From the NCBI GenBank assembly GCA_030532425.1, contig JAUNLD010000030.1, positions 1-36,075 on the forward strand: a stretch of 36,075 nt of DNA, given 5' to 3'. Shown here one piece after another: positions 1 through 8,213 of the stretch. Position numbers and translations under genes: made by a program. Position 1 is the stretch's first letter. The number at the start of each line of letters is the position of its first letter. The notes below the pieces were generated by a model. That model was not told the origin of the DNA and ran no database searches. It was given only the letters and a program-made list of their open reading frames with translations. The stretch is from Lautropia sp. Its GTDB lineage: Bacteria > Pseudomonadota > Gammaproteobacteria > Burkholderiales > Burkholderiaceae_E.

Positions 1-809
1 CGGCGATGATGGCCTTCTTCCTGCTGATGTGGCTGCTGAGTTCGGCCAGCGAGAACACGCTGAAGGGGATTTCGGAGTATTTCCAGCAGCCGCTGAAGCT
101 GTCGCTGATGGGGGGTAGCGGGGTGGGGGACCGCACGGCGCCGGTGCCGGGTGGTGGAACCGACCTGACGCGCCAGGACGGTCAGGTCAACCGCAAGGCC
201 AATGATGGCAGGAAGAAGCGCAAGGACGAGGAGAAGCGCCAGTTTCTGGATCTGAAGCAGAAGCTGGAGGAGTCGATCCTGAAGATCCCGGCACTGGAGG
301 CCCTGCGTGACCAGATCCGCATGGAGGTGACGGTGGATGGCCTGTCGATCCAGATCGTCGATGCCAGCAAGAAGCCGCTGTTTGCCTCGGGGCAGAGTAC
401 GGTGCTGTCACCGGACATGCGCACCCTGATGCGCACCATCGGCAAGTTGCTCAATGAGGTGGAGAATCCGGTCAGCCTGAGTGGCCACACCGATGCAACC
501 TCCTATGCCGGGGGAGCCAAGGGCTATTCCAACTGGGAGCTGTCGACCGAGCGTGCCAACTCGTCGCGGCGTGAACTGGTGCAGGGGGGGCTGAGCCCGT
601 CCAAGGTGCTGCGGGTGCAGGGGCTGGGGCCAGTGGTGCCCCTGGACAAGACCAACCCGCGTGATCCGATGAACCGCCGGATCGCCATCGTGGTGCTGAA
701 CGAGGCGGCACAGGCACGCATCCTGGGTGGAACGGTGGTGGCGGCTTCGGATGAGGAGGCAGCAGGCGAGGCAGTGCAGGCTGCCGCCGGGGCGGTGAAG
801 CTGCCCTGA
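1..809 (+). CDS. motB: Flagellar motor stator protein MotB (5' end outside window)
   Basis: MotB forms the MotA4B2 proton channel in the inner membrane and anchors it to peptidoglycan. The first complete codon is at base 3 and the visible protein opens with the end of its single membrane helix (AMMAFFLLMWLLSS). The proton-binding Asp lies just upstream, outside the window. A plug/linker region follows (PIPGGG-like PVPGGG, then a Lys/Glu-rich stretch). The OmpA-like peptidoglycan-binding domain comes next, with SLSGHTDATSY, GYSNWELSTERANSSRREL and MNRRIAIVVL. Judging from family length, only about 40 N-terminal residues are missing. motA presumably lies just upstream. The gene is followed by a possible terminator before flhB, so it probably belongs to an upstream motAB transcript. 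Identification is very secure; the ATG at base 6 is internal and is not the start. Confidence 0.96.
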   Translation, partial: AMMAFFLLMWLLSSASENTLKGISEYFQQPLKLSLMGGSGVGDRTAPVPGGGTDLTRQDGQVNRKANDGRKKRKDEEKRQFLDLKQKLEESILKIPALEALRDQIRMEVTVDGLSIQIVDASKKPLFASGQSTVLSPDMRTLMRTIGKLLNEVENPVSLSGHTDATSYAGGAKGYSNWELSTERANSSRRELVQGGLSPSKVLRVQGLGPVVPLDKTNPRDPMNRRIAIVVLNEAAQARILGGTVVAASDEEAAGEAVQAAAGAVKLP

Positions 810-845
810 TTCAGTTCGGTCCGTTCATACAAGCAGGAAGACCGA

Positions 846-911
846 ATGCTGGTCATGAACCTGTTGCAGGTGCTGAACAGCTTTCGTCCGGCGGTCCGGC
901 GGGACCGCTGA
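846..911 (+). CDS. Possible 21-residue ORF between motB and flhB
   Basis: ATG at 846 is preceded by AGGAAG about 8 bases upstream. The frame encodes 21 residues beginning MLVMNLLQVLNSF and ending in a basic tail (RPAVRRDR), with TGA at 909-911. It would lie on the motB transcript just before the hairpin at 938-960. A hydrophobic start and a basic end are visible, but no family is recognised. Short frames of this kind occur by chance, so this is a weak call. Confidence 0.15.
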   Translation: MLVMNLLQVLNSFRPAVRRDR

Positions 912-937
912 TCCGCCATCATCGACCATCCGGGTGC

Positions 938-960
938 GTCGCCGGAAAGCGGCGATTTTT
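938..960 (+). terminator. Possible intrinsic terminator after motB
   Basis: TCGCCG (939-944) pairs with CGGCGA (950-955) around the loop GAAAG. The stem is followed directly by five T residues (956-960). It lies 130 bases past the motB stop and 75 bases before flhB, which suits ending the motB transcript ahead of a separate flhB promoter. Confidence 0.55.
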
Positions 961-999
961 ACGGGGTTTTTCGGGGCATGGTCCTTGTGGCCGGCTGCC

Positions 1000-1005
1000 G
1001 ATAAT
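1000..1005 (+). promoter_or_regulatory. Candidate -10 element upstream of flhB
   Basis: GATAAT (1000-1005) lies 29 bases before the flhB start and resembles a sigma-70 -10 box. No good -35 box stands 16-18 bases upstream, so it might depend on an activator. A similar GATAATG lies upstream of flgB (9672-9678). The longer string GCCGATAA (997-1004) matches a sigma-28 -10 box, but the expected -35 TAAAG is absent. Low confidence. Confidence 0.25.
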
Positions 1006-1034
1006 GAAGCCTTCCTCATCCAGCCCCGGTGCCG

Positions 1035-2192
1035 ATGTCCGATCAGTCCAGCAAGGAAGACAGGCAGTTACCCGCCTCTGAACAGCGCCTGCAGAAGGCG
1101 CGGGAGGAGGGTAATGTGCCGCGCTCGCGCGATGCGGCGCATCTGCTGGTGATGGCGGCCGGGTGTGGTTCGCTGGTATTGCTGGGGCCGTCGCTGGCCG
1201 AGGGCATCCGTCGTCTGCTGGCGACCAGTTTCTCTTTTGATGCCCGGATCCGCCATTCGGTGGGTGACAGTGTGCAACCGGTGCTGGGGGTGTTTGCCGA
1301 CCTGGTCTGGCCGGTGCTGGGGGTGATGCTGGCGGTGTGTGCTGCCGGCATCGTGGCCAGTACGCTGCCAGGCGGCTTCAACCTGAGCGTGAAGGCGCTG
1401 GGATTCAAGCTGTCGCGGATCAGCCCGATGGGCGGCGTGAAGCGGATCTTCTCGATCCGCAATCTGGTGGAGTTCATCAAGCTCTCGCTGCTGTCGCTGG
1501 CACTGGGCAGCATCGGCACCTGGTATGTTGCCGGGAATTTCACCGGCTTTGCCGCCCTGTCGCAGGGTGAGCTGCGGGCCGCGTCGGTGTCGGCGCTGGG
1601 GTTGGTGGTGGGCGGGTTTGGCCTGCTGCTGATGCTGCTGTTTGCGCTGGCGCTGTTCGATGTGCCGTTCCAGTGGTTTCGCCACCGGGCCGATCTGCGG
1701 ATGACCCGTGAAGAGGTGCGCCGCGAGCACAAGGAGCAGGAGGGGGATCCGCACGTGCGCGGACAGATTCGTTCGCGACAACGTGAGGCCGCTCGTCGGC
1801 GGATGATGTCGGCGGTCCCCTCGGCCGACGTGGTGGTGGTCAATCCGACTCATTATGCGGTGGCAATCCGTTATGACGAGGCCGCCGGGGGAGCGCCGCG
1901 GGTGGTGGCCAAGGGTATCGACGAGGTGGCGATGCGCATCCAGGCGATTGCCCGGGAATCGGGGGTGCCGGTGCTGCAGGCGGCGCCGCTGGCCCGCGCC
2001 CTCTATGCCCATGTGGCGCTGGAGCAGGAGATTCCGCAGGCCCTGTATGTGGCGGTTGCACAGGTGCTGGTCTATGTCTACCAGCTGAAACAGTGGATTC
2101 CGGGCCGTTCGGCCGCGCCGAAGGCGCCTGTCGACCTGCCGGTTCCGCCAGGGATGGATCCGAAGAATTCTGGAGAGGCCAGTAGAAGATGA
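1035..2192 (+). CDS. flhB: Flagellar export apparatus protein FlhB
   Basis: FlhB is the inner-membrane switch protein of the flagellar type III export gate; its autocleavage changes substrate preference from rod/hook to filament proteins. The 385-residue product opens with the family signature EDRQLPASEQRLQKAREEGNVPRSRD. Four hydrophobic segments follow, then a basic cytoplasmic domain with the autocleavage site NPTH (in VVVNPTHYAVAIRYDE). ATG at 1035 is chosen because the family begins close to the EDRxLP motif; an in-frame GTG at 1029 adds only two residues, and neither has a strong ribosome-binding site. The stop overlaps the flhA start (ATGA at 2189-2192), which indicates translational coupling. 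Confidence 0.97.
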   Translation: MSDQSSKEDRQLPASEQRLQKAREEGNVPRSRDAAHLLVMAAGCGSLVLLGPSLAEGIRRLLATSFSFDARIRHSVGDSVQPVLGVFADLVWPVLGVMLAVCAAGIVASTLPGGFNLSVKALGFKLSRISPMGGVKRIFSIRNLVEFIKLSLLSLALGSIGTWYVAGNFTGFAALSQGELRAASVSALGLVVGGFGLLLMLLFALALFDVPFQWFRHRADLRMTREEVRREHKEQEGDPHVRGQIRSRQREAARRRMMSAVPSADVVVVNPTHYAVAIRYDEAAGGAPRVVAKGIDEVAMRIQAIARESGVPVLQAAPLARALYAHVALEQEIPQALYVAVAQVLVYVYQLKQWIPGRSAAPKAPVDLPVPPGMDPKNSGEASRR

Positions 2193-4324
2193 GCACGCCA
2201 TTGAGCGAGGGCCGGCAGGGGTTCGGGCTGGGCAGGGGGGGCCTGCGTCTGCCGGGCAGCATCCGGGTGGCAGGCCAGGAGGTGCCGCTGCCGCCGCTGT
2301 CGTCGCTGGCCGTGCCCGGTCTGGCGATCATGGTGCTGGCGATGATGCTGCTGCCGCTGCCGGCACCGGTGCTGGATTTCCTGTTCACCTTCAACATCGC
2401 TTCGTCGCTGCTGGTGCTGCTGGTGGCGGTGTACACAGTGAAGGCGCTGGATTTTGCGGTGTTTCCGACGGTATTGCTGGTGACGACACTGATGCGGCTG
2501 TCGCTGAGCGTGGCCTCGACACGTGCGGTGCTGCTGCATGGCCACACCGGCACCGATGCGGCCGGCAAGGTGATCGAGGCTTTCGCCAACTTCCTGATCG
2601 GGGGCAACTATGCGGTCGGGATCATCGTGTTCGCGATCCTGACGGTCATCAACTTCATGGTGGTGACCAAGGGGGCGGGAAGGATTGCCGAGGTGTCGGC
2701 CCGCTTTGCCCTCGATGCGATGCCGGGCAAGCAGATGGCGATCGATGCCGACCTGAACGCCGGGCAGATCGACCAGAGCGAGGCGCGCCGCCGCCGGCAG
2801 GAAGTGAGCCGGGAGGCCGATTTTTACGGTTCGATGGATGGTGCCTCGAAGTTTGTGCGGGGTGATGCGATTGCCAGCATCCTGATCCTGGCGATCAACC
2901 TGATCGGCGGTCTGTGCATCGGCATCTTCCAGCACAATCTGCCGCTGGCCACGGCGGCCAACAATTATGTGCTGCTGGCGATTGGCGATGCGCTGGTGGC
3001 ACAGGTGCCGTCGCTGGTGATCTCGGTGGCCGCCGGCCTGCTGGTGTCGCGGGTGGGGGATGGTACCGAGGATATCGGCCGGCAGATCGCGTCGCAGCTC
3101 TTTTCCCTGCCGCGGGCGCTGGGCCTGGTGGCACTGATCGTGGGTGTGCTGGGACTGATTCCGGGCATGCCGAACATTGCCTTCCTGTCGCTGGCGGTGA
3201 TGCTGGGCTATGTGTCGTTCAAGCTGGCGACGGTGGCCCGGGAGACGCCGGCGCCGGTGACCGACGTGGTGCCGGTTAACGATGGGGATGCCACCTGGGA
3301 GGACGTCCAGCCGGTGGACATCCTGAGCCTGGAGGTGGGTTACAAGCTGATCCAGCTGGTGGACAAGGACAATGGTGGCGACCTGCTGATGCGCATCAAG
3401 GGGGTGCGTCGCAAGTTTGCGCAGGAAATCGGCTTTCTGCCGCCACCAGTGCATGTGCGCGATCAGCTCGATCTGAAGCCCAACACCTATCGCATCGGCC
3501 TGAAGGGGGTGACGGTGGGAACGGGCGAGGCCTATCCGGGCCTGTGGCTGGCCATCGACCCGGGGCATGCGCAGGTGCGCCTGAACGGCCTGCAGACGCA
3601 AGACCCGGCCTTTGGGCTGAATGCCTACTGGATCCAGACTTCGGAAAAGGATACGGCGCAGGCGGCCGGTTATACGGTGGTGGATGCCTCGACCGTGGTG
3701 GCCACCCACCTGCATCACCTGATGCAGCTGTATGCCTGGCGCTTGCTGGGGCGTGGCGAGGTGCAGCAGCTGCTGGAGCATCTGGGCGGTTTCATGCCGA
3801 AGCTGGTGGAGGATGTGGTGCCGAAGGTGGTGCCGGTGGCGGTGCTGCAGAAGGTGTTGCAGAACCTGCTGGAAGAGGCCGTGCACATCCGCGACCTGAA
3901 GACGATCGTCGAGTCGCTGTCGGAGCATGGGGCCAAGGTGCAGGATCCGGCCGAGCTGACGCGCGAGGTGCGGGTGGCGCTGGCGCCCGCCATCGTGCAG
4001 GGCATCTTCGGTCCCACCGGCGACCTGTCGGTGGTGGCCCTCGATCCGGCGCTGGAGTCGCTGCTGATGCAGTCGCTGGCACCGGGCGCCACCGGCGCGC
4101 TCGATCCGTCGGTGGCCGATTTCCTGGCCACCGAGGCTGCCCGCATCTGCCAGCAGCAGGAGTCGGTCGGGCAGCCTGCCTGCCTGCTGGTGCCTGACCG
4201 CATCCGGCCGCAGGTGGCAACGATGATTCGAAAGGCCGCACCGCGTCTGCGCGTGCTGGCACATTCAGAAATTCCAGATACCCACACGATCCGTATTGGT
4301 CACCTGATCGGGAGTAATCGATGA
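2189..4324 (+). CDS. flhA: Flagellar export gate protein FlhA
   Basis: FlhA is the major export-gate protein. It forms a nonameric ring whose cytoplasmic domain docks chaperone-substrate complexes and which couples proton flow to secretion. The 711-residue product has eight expected membrane segments in roughly residues 40-330 (for example the stretch around LPAPVLDFLFTFNIASSLLV). The FHIPEP signature loop follows: GRIAEVSARFALDAMPGKQM and AIDADLNAGQI. The C-terminal half is soluble and includes VRDQLDLKPNTYRI. Length is normal for the family. It overlaps flhB by 4 bases at the 5' end and flhF by 4 bases (4321-4324) at the 3' end, so the three are one translationally coupled operon. Confidence 0.98.
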   Translation: MSTPLSEGRQGFGLGRGGLRLPGSIRVAGQEVPLPPLSSLAVPGLAIMVLAMMLLPLPAPVLDFLFTFNIASSLLVLLVAVYTVKALDFAVFPTVLLVTTLMRLSLSVASTRAVLLHGHTGTDAAGKVIEAFANFLIGGNYAVGIIVFAILTVINFMVVTKGAGRIAEVSARFALDAMPGKQMAIDADLNAGQIDQSEARRRRQEVSREADFYGSMDGASKFVRGDAIASILILAINLIGGLCIGIFQHNLPLATAANNYVLLAIGDALVAQVPSLVISVAAGLLVSRVGDGTEDIGRQIASQLFSLPRALGLVALIVGVLGLIPGMPNIAFLSLAVMLGYVSFKLATVARETPAPVTDVVPVNDGDATWEDVQPVDILSLEVGYKLIQLVDKDNGGDLLMRIKGVRRKFAQEIGFLPPPVHVRDQLDLKPNTYRIGLKGVTVGTGEAYPGLWLAIDPGHAQVRLNGLQTQDPAFGLNAYWIQTSEKDTAQAAGYTVVDASTVVATHLHHLMQLYAWRLLGRGEVQQLLEHLGGFMPKLVEDVVPKVVPVAVLQKVLQNLLEEAVHIRDLKTIVESLSEHGAKVQDPAELTREVRVALAPAIVQGIFGPTGDLSVVALDPALESLLMQSLAPGATGALDPSVADFLATEAARICQQQESVGQPACLLVPDRIRPQVATMIRKAAPRLRVLAHSEIPDTHTIRIGHLIGSNR

Positions 4325-6465
4325 AAACCATGACGTTCAATGGCCGCACCATGCGTGAGGCGATCGCGCTGGCGAAGGCACGCTTTGGTGCGGAGGTCGA
4401 TATTCTCGATAGCGGTGCCGTCGGCGACGAGGTGCAGGTGACGGTGGTGGTGCCCTCGTCCCGCAGTGCGGCGCGTCGCCGTCGTGCCATCGAGCAGGTG
4501 TCGTCCGGCATCAATGCGCTGGCGGCATCCGGCCCGGCCAGTGCCGTGGTCCGCCCGGTGGCCGAGGATCCGGGCCTTGCCGGGGCCGAGGCGCTCAAGG
4601 GCAGCAGCCCGGGGGGAGCGGTGCAGCAGGCCGCAGAGGCCGCTGAGGAAGCGGGCCAGGCTGCCCGTGCGGCCATGGCCGGCACGACGGCTGCAGACAC
4701 GAAGGCCGTGGACAGCAAGGCTGAGCCGGGCAAGACCCGGAAAAAGGCGGCCAAAGGTACGAAGGCGGCGCGCACCGGGACGCGGGCAGCCCGGACGGAG
4801 CGTGGGGCCTTGACGGCAGCGGGTGTCGAATCCGGCGGGGAGGCTGCGCGCAGGGAAGGCCAGGCGACGACGGGTGAGTCATCGAATGATGAGTCGACAA
4901 ATATCGCCGGCGTGCGGGCCGGTACGACGAAGGTGGATGCCGCCCCGGTTCCGGGGCTGAAAGCCGATGCACCACCGCTGGCAGCGGCAGCGACGCAGGC
5001 GGCAGCGCCCGTACCTGGTCAGCCCATGGCGACGCAGGCCGCCGAGGCTGCCGGAGCGGTCAGCACCCTGGATTTCGAGTTGCAGCGCCGGCTGCGCCAA
5101 CAGGAGCAGAGACAGGCCGACACCTCGCCGCAGGCTCTTGTGATGCCGGGCACGGCCAGCGCTGCCGACCGGGTGGTGATGGCGATGCCGGGGGCGTGGA
5201 CGCCAGCCTCCCCGACCGTACCGTCCGTGGCGCCGGCACCGGCGATGCCGGGTGTGCCGGCCGTGCCGGGCGGCATGGGGCCGGCGGCGGTGGCGGCACA
5301 CGTGGCGCAGGCGCCCCGTTCGCGGTTGTGGGCGATGGTGGATTCGGCGCGGCGGATGTTCCGTCGGCGTCGGCCATGGATGACATCCGGGGAAGCGGGC
5401 GACGGCAGCATGGTGCCCCCCACCGGTTTTGCCGAGGTGGCGCCGATGTCGCTGGCCTCGACGCTGGGGAGCGACGGCGCCGACTGGCCTTCGTTGCAGC
5501 TGCCGGGGCTGGAGGCCCAGGGGGGCCTGGCGCAGACGCGGCAGGCTGCTGCGCCCGCCACGGCCGAAAGCAGCGGCCTGGGCTGGTTCGAGACGGTACG
5601 GCGGCGCCCGGGGCAGATGCGGCTGCTGCGCACGCTGCTGGATTGCCAGTTTTCGCCGGCGCTGGCACGCACGCTGGTGGGGCTGTTGCCGGTGGATTAC
5701 GGTGATGTGCAGGCCGACGAGTGGCTGCGACAGACGCTGCTGCGGGCGCTGGCCGGCGTGAACACGACGGCCGGCCTGAGCAGCGGCGTCGAGCAGGGGC
5801 TGTTCGACCGGGGAGGGGTGTTTGCGCTGATCGGACCGACCGGGGTGGGGAAAACGACCAGCATCGCCAAGATCGCTGCTCATCATGTGCTGCGGCATGG
5901 GCCACGTCAGCTGGCCCTCATCACGGCCGATGTCTACCGGATCGGTGCGCAGGAGCAGTTGCGCGCCTTTGGCCGGATGCTGGGGGTGCCGGTGCAGGTG
6001 GCCCAGGACCGAGATGTGTTGCAGGCGCTGTTGAAAGAGCATGAGGATCGCAGCCTGGTGCTGATCGACACGGCCGGTATCGGCCAGCGTGACGGTCGCG
6101 TGGCGCAACTGACGGCGGCGCTCGAGCTGAGTCAGGTGAAGCGGGTGCTGGTGATGAATGCGGCGGCCCAGGCTGGGAGCCTGGAAGAGGTGCTGGATGC
6201 CTTCGGCGCCCGTGATACGGCAGGGGTGCTGCTGTCGAAGGTGGATGAAGCGGTCGGCCTGGGCAGCTGTCTTGATGCGATGGTTCGGCACCGCTTGCCG
6301 CTGGTCGGTTATACGGATGGCCAGCGTGTGCCCGAGGACTACCATCCGGCCAATTTTGCGCAGCTGATCGAGCAGGCGCTGACCCAGCGGGTGAGCCGCC
6401 GCTTCCATGCACTGGCCATGACCGACAGCGAGCTGCGCAACCTGTTCGAGGACACTCATGTTTGA
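4321..6465 (+). CDS. flhF: SRP-family GTPase FlhF with an expanded linker
   Basis: FlhF is an SRP/FtsY-type GTPase that marks the site of flagellum assembly at the pole. The N-terminal B domain is at residues 1-50 (MKTMTFNGRTMREAIALAKA). It is followed by about 360 residues of Ala/Pro/Thr/Gly-rich low-complexity sequence with no recognisable fold. The N domain starts near residue 419 (GLGWFETVRRRPGQMRLLRT). The G domain has the P-loop GPTGVGKTT at residues 505-513, TADVYRIGAQEQL, DTAGIGQRDGR and SKVDEA, where TKLD is usual. At 714 residues it is clearly longer than most FlhF proteins (about 400-500), and the extra length is in the linker. It overlaps flhA by 4 bases and the next gene by 8 bases. 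Confidence 0.96.
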   Translation: MKTMTFNGRTMREAIALAKARFGAEVDILDSGAVGDEVQVTVVVPSSRSAARRRRAIEQVSSGINALAASGPASAVVRPVAEDPGLAGAEALKGSSPGGAVQQAAEAAEEAGQAARAAMAGTTAADTKAVDSKAEPGKTRKKAAKGTKAARTGTRAARTERGALTAAGVESGGEAARREGQATTGESSNDESTNIAGVRAGTTKVDAAPVPGLKADAPPLAAAATQAAAPVPGQPMATQAAEAAGAVSTLDFELQRRLRQQEQRQADTSPQALVMPGTASAADRVVMAMPGAWTPASPTVPSVAPAPAMPGVPAVPGGMGPAAVAAHVAQAPRSRLWAMVDSARRMFRRRRPWMTSGEAGDGSMVPPTGFAEVAPMSLASTLGSDGADWPSLQLPGLEAQGGLAQTRQAAAPATAESSGLGWFETVRRRPGQMRLLRTLLDCQFSPALARTLVGLLPVDYGDVQADEWLRQTLLRALAGVNTTAGLSSGVEQGLFDRGGVFALIGPTGVGKTTSIAKIAAHHVLRHGPRQLALITADVYRIGAQEQLRAFGRMLGVPVQVAQDRDVLQALLKEHEDRSLVLIDTAGIGQRDGRVAQLTAALELSQVKRVLVMNAAAQAGSLEEVLDAFGARDTAGVLLSKVDEAVGLGSCLDAMVRHRLPLVGYTDGQRVPEDYHPANFAQLIEQALTQRVSRRFHALAMTDSELRNLFEDTHV

Positions 6466-7090
6466 AGGGGCGCTGGACCAGGCAGCCGGCCTGCGCAGGC
6501 TGATCCATGCCGGGCGACCGAAACTGGTGGCTGCGGGCACGCTGGTGCCGACGGCTGCGGCATCGGCCTTCCTGACGGATCTGCTTGCCCGGGTGCAGCC
6601 GGAAGACACCGCCCTGCGTGTGGTCGACCGCAACGGGCTGATGCGGCTGGCGGCCGGGACAGGGGATTCGTCGGGCACGGCTTCCGAATGCCTGCTGTGG
6701 GTGGACGAACCGGTGGCGATGGCGCGCTGGGTGCATGCCCAGGACGGGGACCGGATGCTGCTGGTGCTCAGCCAGCGCCGTGAGGCCATGATGGCGCAGT
6801 ATGCCGAGATCAAGAAGATTGCCGCCACGACCGGCCTGCGCCGCTTCGGGGTGCTGTTTCCGGACGTCGAGCAGGTGCAGCAGGGGCGGCAACGCTTCCT
6901 GGCACTGGCAGGCTGTGCGCGGCGCTTCCTGAGCGTGCAGCTGGACGTGGTGGTGGGCAGTGATCGTGACGAGCCGGGCCTGACGATGTGGTCCGGGTTG
7001 TCGATGGCCGAGCTGGCCGATTTCGAGTGGTCGTCCTGGTCGGAGGTGGGGCTGCCCGCACCGGCGGCGGCGATGGAGATCAGCCATTGA
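6458..7090 (+). CDS. flhG: FlhG-like protein lacking a Walker A motif
   Basis: The product has 210 residues and sits in the conserved flhG position between flhF and fliA. FlhG is normally a MinD-type ATPase of about 270-300 residues that limits flagellar number and stimulates the FlhF GTPase through an N-terminal helix with motif DQAxxLRxL. Here that helix is intact (DQAAGLRRL, residues 7-15). The deviant Walker A expected just after it (KGGxGKT/S type) is replaced by RPKLVAAGTLVPTAAAS. The rest is weakly MinD-like (LLWVDEP, MLLVLSQRREAMMAQYAEIKKIA, RRFGVLFPDV) and ends in an acidic/Trp-rich tail. Assignment rests on the helix plus gene order. ATG 6458 has GAGG upstream and overlaps the flhF stop. 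Confidence 0.72.
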   Translation: MFEGALDQAAGLRRLIHAGRPKLVAAGTLVPTAAASAFLTDLLARVQPEDTALRVVDRNGLMRLAAGTGDSSGTASECLLWVDEPVAMARWVHAQDGDRMLLVLSQRREAMMAQYAEIKKIAATTGLRRFGVLFPDVEQVQQGRQRFLALAGCARRFLSVQLDVVVGSDRDEPGLTMWSGLSMAELADFEWSSWSEVGLPAPAAAMEISH

Positions 7091-7107
7091 AGGTGGAGAC
7101 GGAATCG

Positions 7108-7824
7108 ATGTATACGCCGCGTGGCATGCTGGACCGGGACACGGTGATTGCACGTTATGGCAAGATGGTGCGACGGGTGGCGGTGCAGATGGCATCGCGC
7201 TTGCCGTCCAGCATCGATCTCGATGACCTGGTCCAGGCCGGCCTGATCGGTCTGGTCGATGCGGTGTCACGCTATGATGCCGCGGTGGGCGTGCAGTTCG
7301 ATACCTTTGCAATGCAGCGGGTGCGGGGCGCGATGCTGGACGAGCTGCGCAATGCCGACTGGATGCCGCGTTCGGTGCGGCGCAGCCAGCGCAGCATCGA
7401 AACGGCGATCCACGCCGTCGAGCAGCGGATGCAGCGCCCGGCCACCGAACGCGAGATTGCCGACGAGTTGAAGATGTCGCTGGAGGATTACCAGCGCCTG
7501 CTGTCGTCGGCGCGGGGGGCTCAGCTGCTGTATCTGGAGGATGGAGCGGGCGAGGACGAGGGCGAGAACCGCTTCGAGCAGACCCTGGCCGATGAACAGC
7601 CGACGCCCGATCAGCGCCTGGAGGATGTGCGTTTCCGTGAGGCGCTGGTGCAGGCGATCGATGGCCTGCCCGAGCGGGAGCGGATCCTGATGAGCCTCTA
7701 TTACACCGAGAACCTGACGCTGAAGGAGATTGGCGAGGTTCTGGGCGTGACGGAATCGCGGGTGTCGCAGTTGCACAGCCAGGCGGTGGCGCGCCTGCGC
7801 AGCAAGCTGGTGAGCTGGACCTGA
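7108..7824 (+). CDS. fliA: RNA polymerase sigma factor FliA (sigma-28)
   Basis: FliA directs RNA polymerase to late flagellar promoters and is held inactive by FlgM until the hook is finished. The 238-residue product has region 2 (DLDDLVQAGLIGLVDAVSRYD, then VQFDTFAMQRVRGAMLDELR and ADWMPRSVRR), region 3 (RPATEREIADELKMS), and region 4 with a helix-turn-helix (LTLKEIGEVLGVTESRVSQLHSQAVARLR). ATG 7108 is chosen: GGAG lies 10 bases upstream and the protein then starts at the usual place. In-frame TTG 7087 and GTG 7093 are possible but less likely. The gene follows the flhG-like gene by 17 bases and is the last of the flhB operon. It converges on flgN. Confidence 0.96.
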   Translation: MYTPRGMLDRDTVIARYGKMVRRVAVQMASRLPSSIDLDDLVQAGLIGLVDAVSRYDAAVGVQFDTFAMQRVRGAMLDELRNADWMPRSVRRSQRSIETAIHAVEQRMQRPATEREIADELKMSLEDYQRLLSSARGAQLLYLEDGAGEDEGENRFEQTLADEQPTPDQRLEDVRFREALVQAIDGLPERERILMSLYYTENLTLKEIGEVLGVTESRVSQLHSQAVARLRSKLVSWT

Positions 7825-7876
7825 GCAGGAGAGGTGGGCTGCGCCGGGGTAGCCGGGAGAGGGCGGGCGCGGCGCT

Positions 7877-8191
7877 TCAGCGCGTGTAGACCAGGGGTTC
7901 GGTCTGGAACAGCACCTGCAGGGCCCGACGGTTGCTGTCGGCATGGCGCATCATCAGGGCGCGATTGTCGATCAGCAACTGGGCGATACGTGCCAGTCGC
8001 TGGCGATCGGTGCTGCCGGCGGGGGCCGCCATGTTGCGCTTGCCCGCGGGTTGCAGGCGGCTCAGGGCACGTTGCAGTTCCTGATTGACCCGTTCGAGAC
8101 GGTCGACGGCATCCGTGGCCTGGCTGGCCAGGGCGGCCTGCTGGCGTTGCAGCAGGGTGATGATGCCGTCGAGTTCTGTCCGGTGGGTCAT
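7877..8191 (-). CDS. flgN: Hook-junction export chaperone FlgN
   Basis: FlgN is a small cytoplasmic helical chaperone that delivers FlgK and FlgL to the export gate. From ATG 8191 the product is 104 residues: an N-terminal helix (ELDGIITLLQRQQAALAS), a coiled-coil-like middle (VDRLERVNQELQRALSRL) and a C-terminal helix with the family pattern NRALMMRHADSNRRALQVLF. This is shorter than the usual 140 or so. In-frame ATG 8233 (118 residues, overlapping the flgM stop) and a start at 8290 (137 residues) are alternatives; none has a good ribosome-binding site. The flgA-flgM-flgN order supports the call more than the sequence alone. Convergent with fliA. Confidence 0.82.
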   Translation of the reverse strand: MTHRTELDGIITLLQRQQAALASQATDAVDRLERVNQELQRALSRLQPAGKRNMAAPAGSTDRQRLARIAQLLIDNRALMMRHADSNRRALQVLFQTEPLVYTR

Positions 8192-8213
8192 GGTTGGGTG
8201 GTACGCACGGGGT

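Noticed and set aside
978-1004. Sigma-28 promoter before flhB based on GCCGATAA at 997-1004
   Set aside because: The sequence 11 bases upstream is ATGGTCCT, which does not resemble TAAAGTTT. A sigma-54 reading (GGCATGGTCCTTGT) also fails at the -12 GC.
2078-4264. 728-codon minus-strand frame opposite flhA
   Set aside because: Antisense shadow rich in His, Arg and Gln; flhA is certain on the plus strand.
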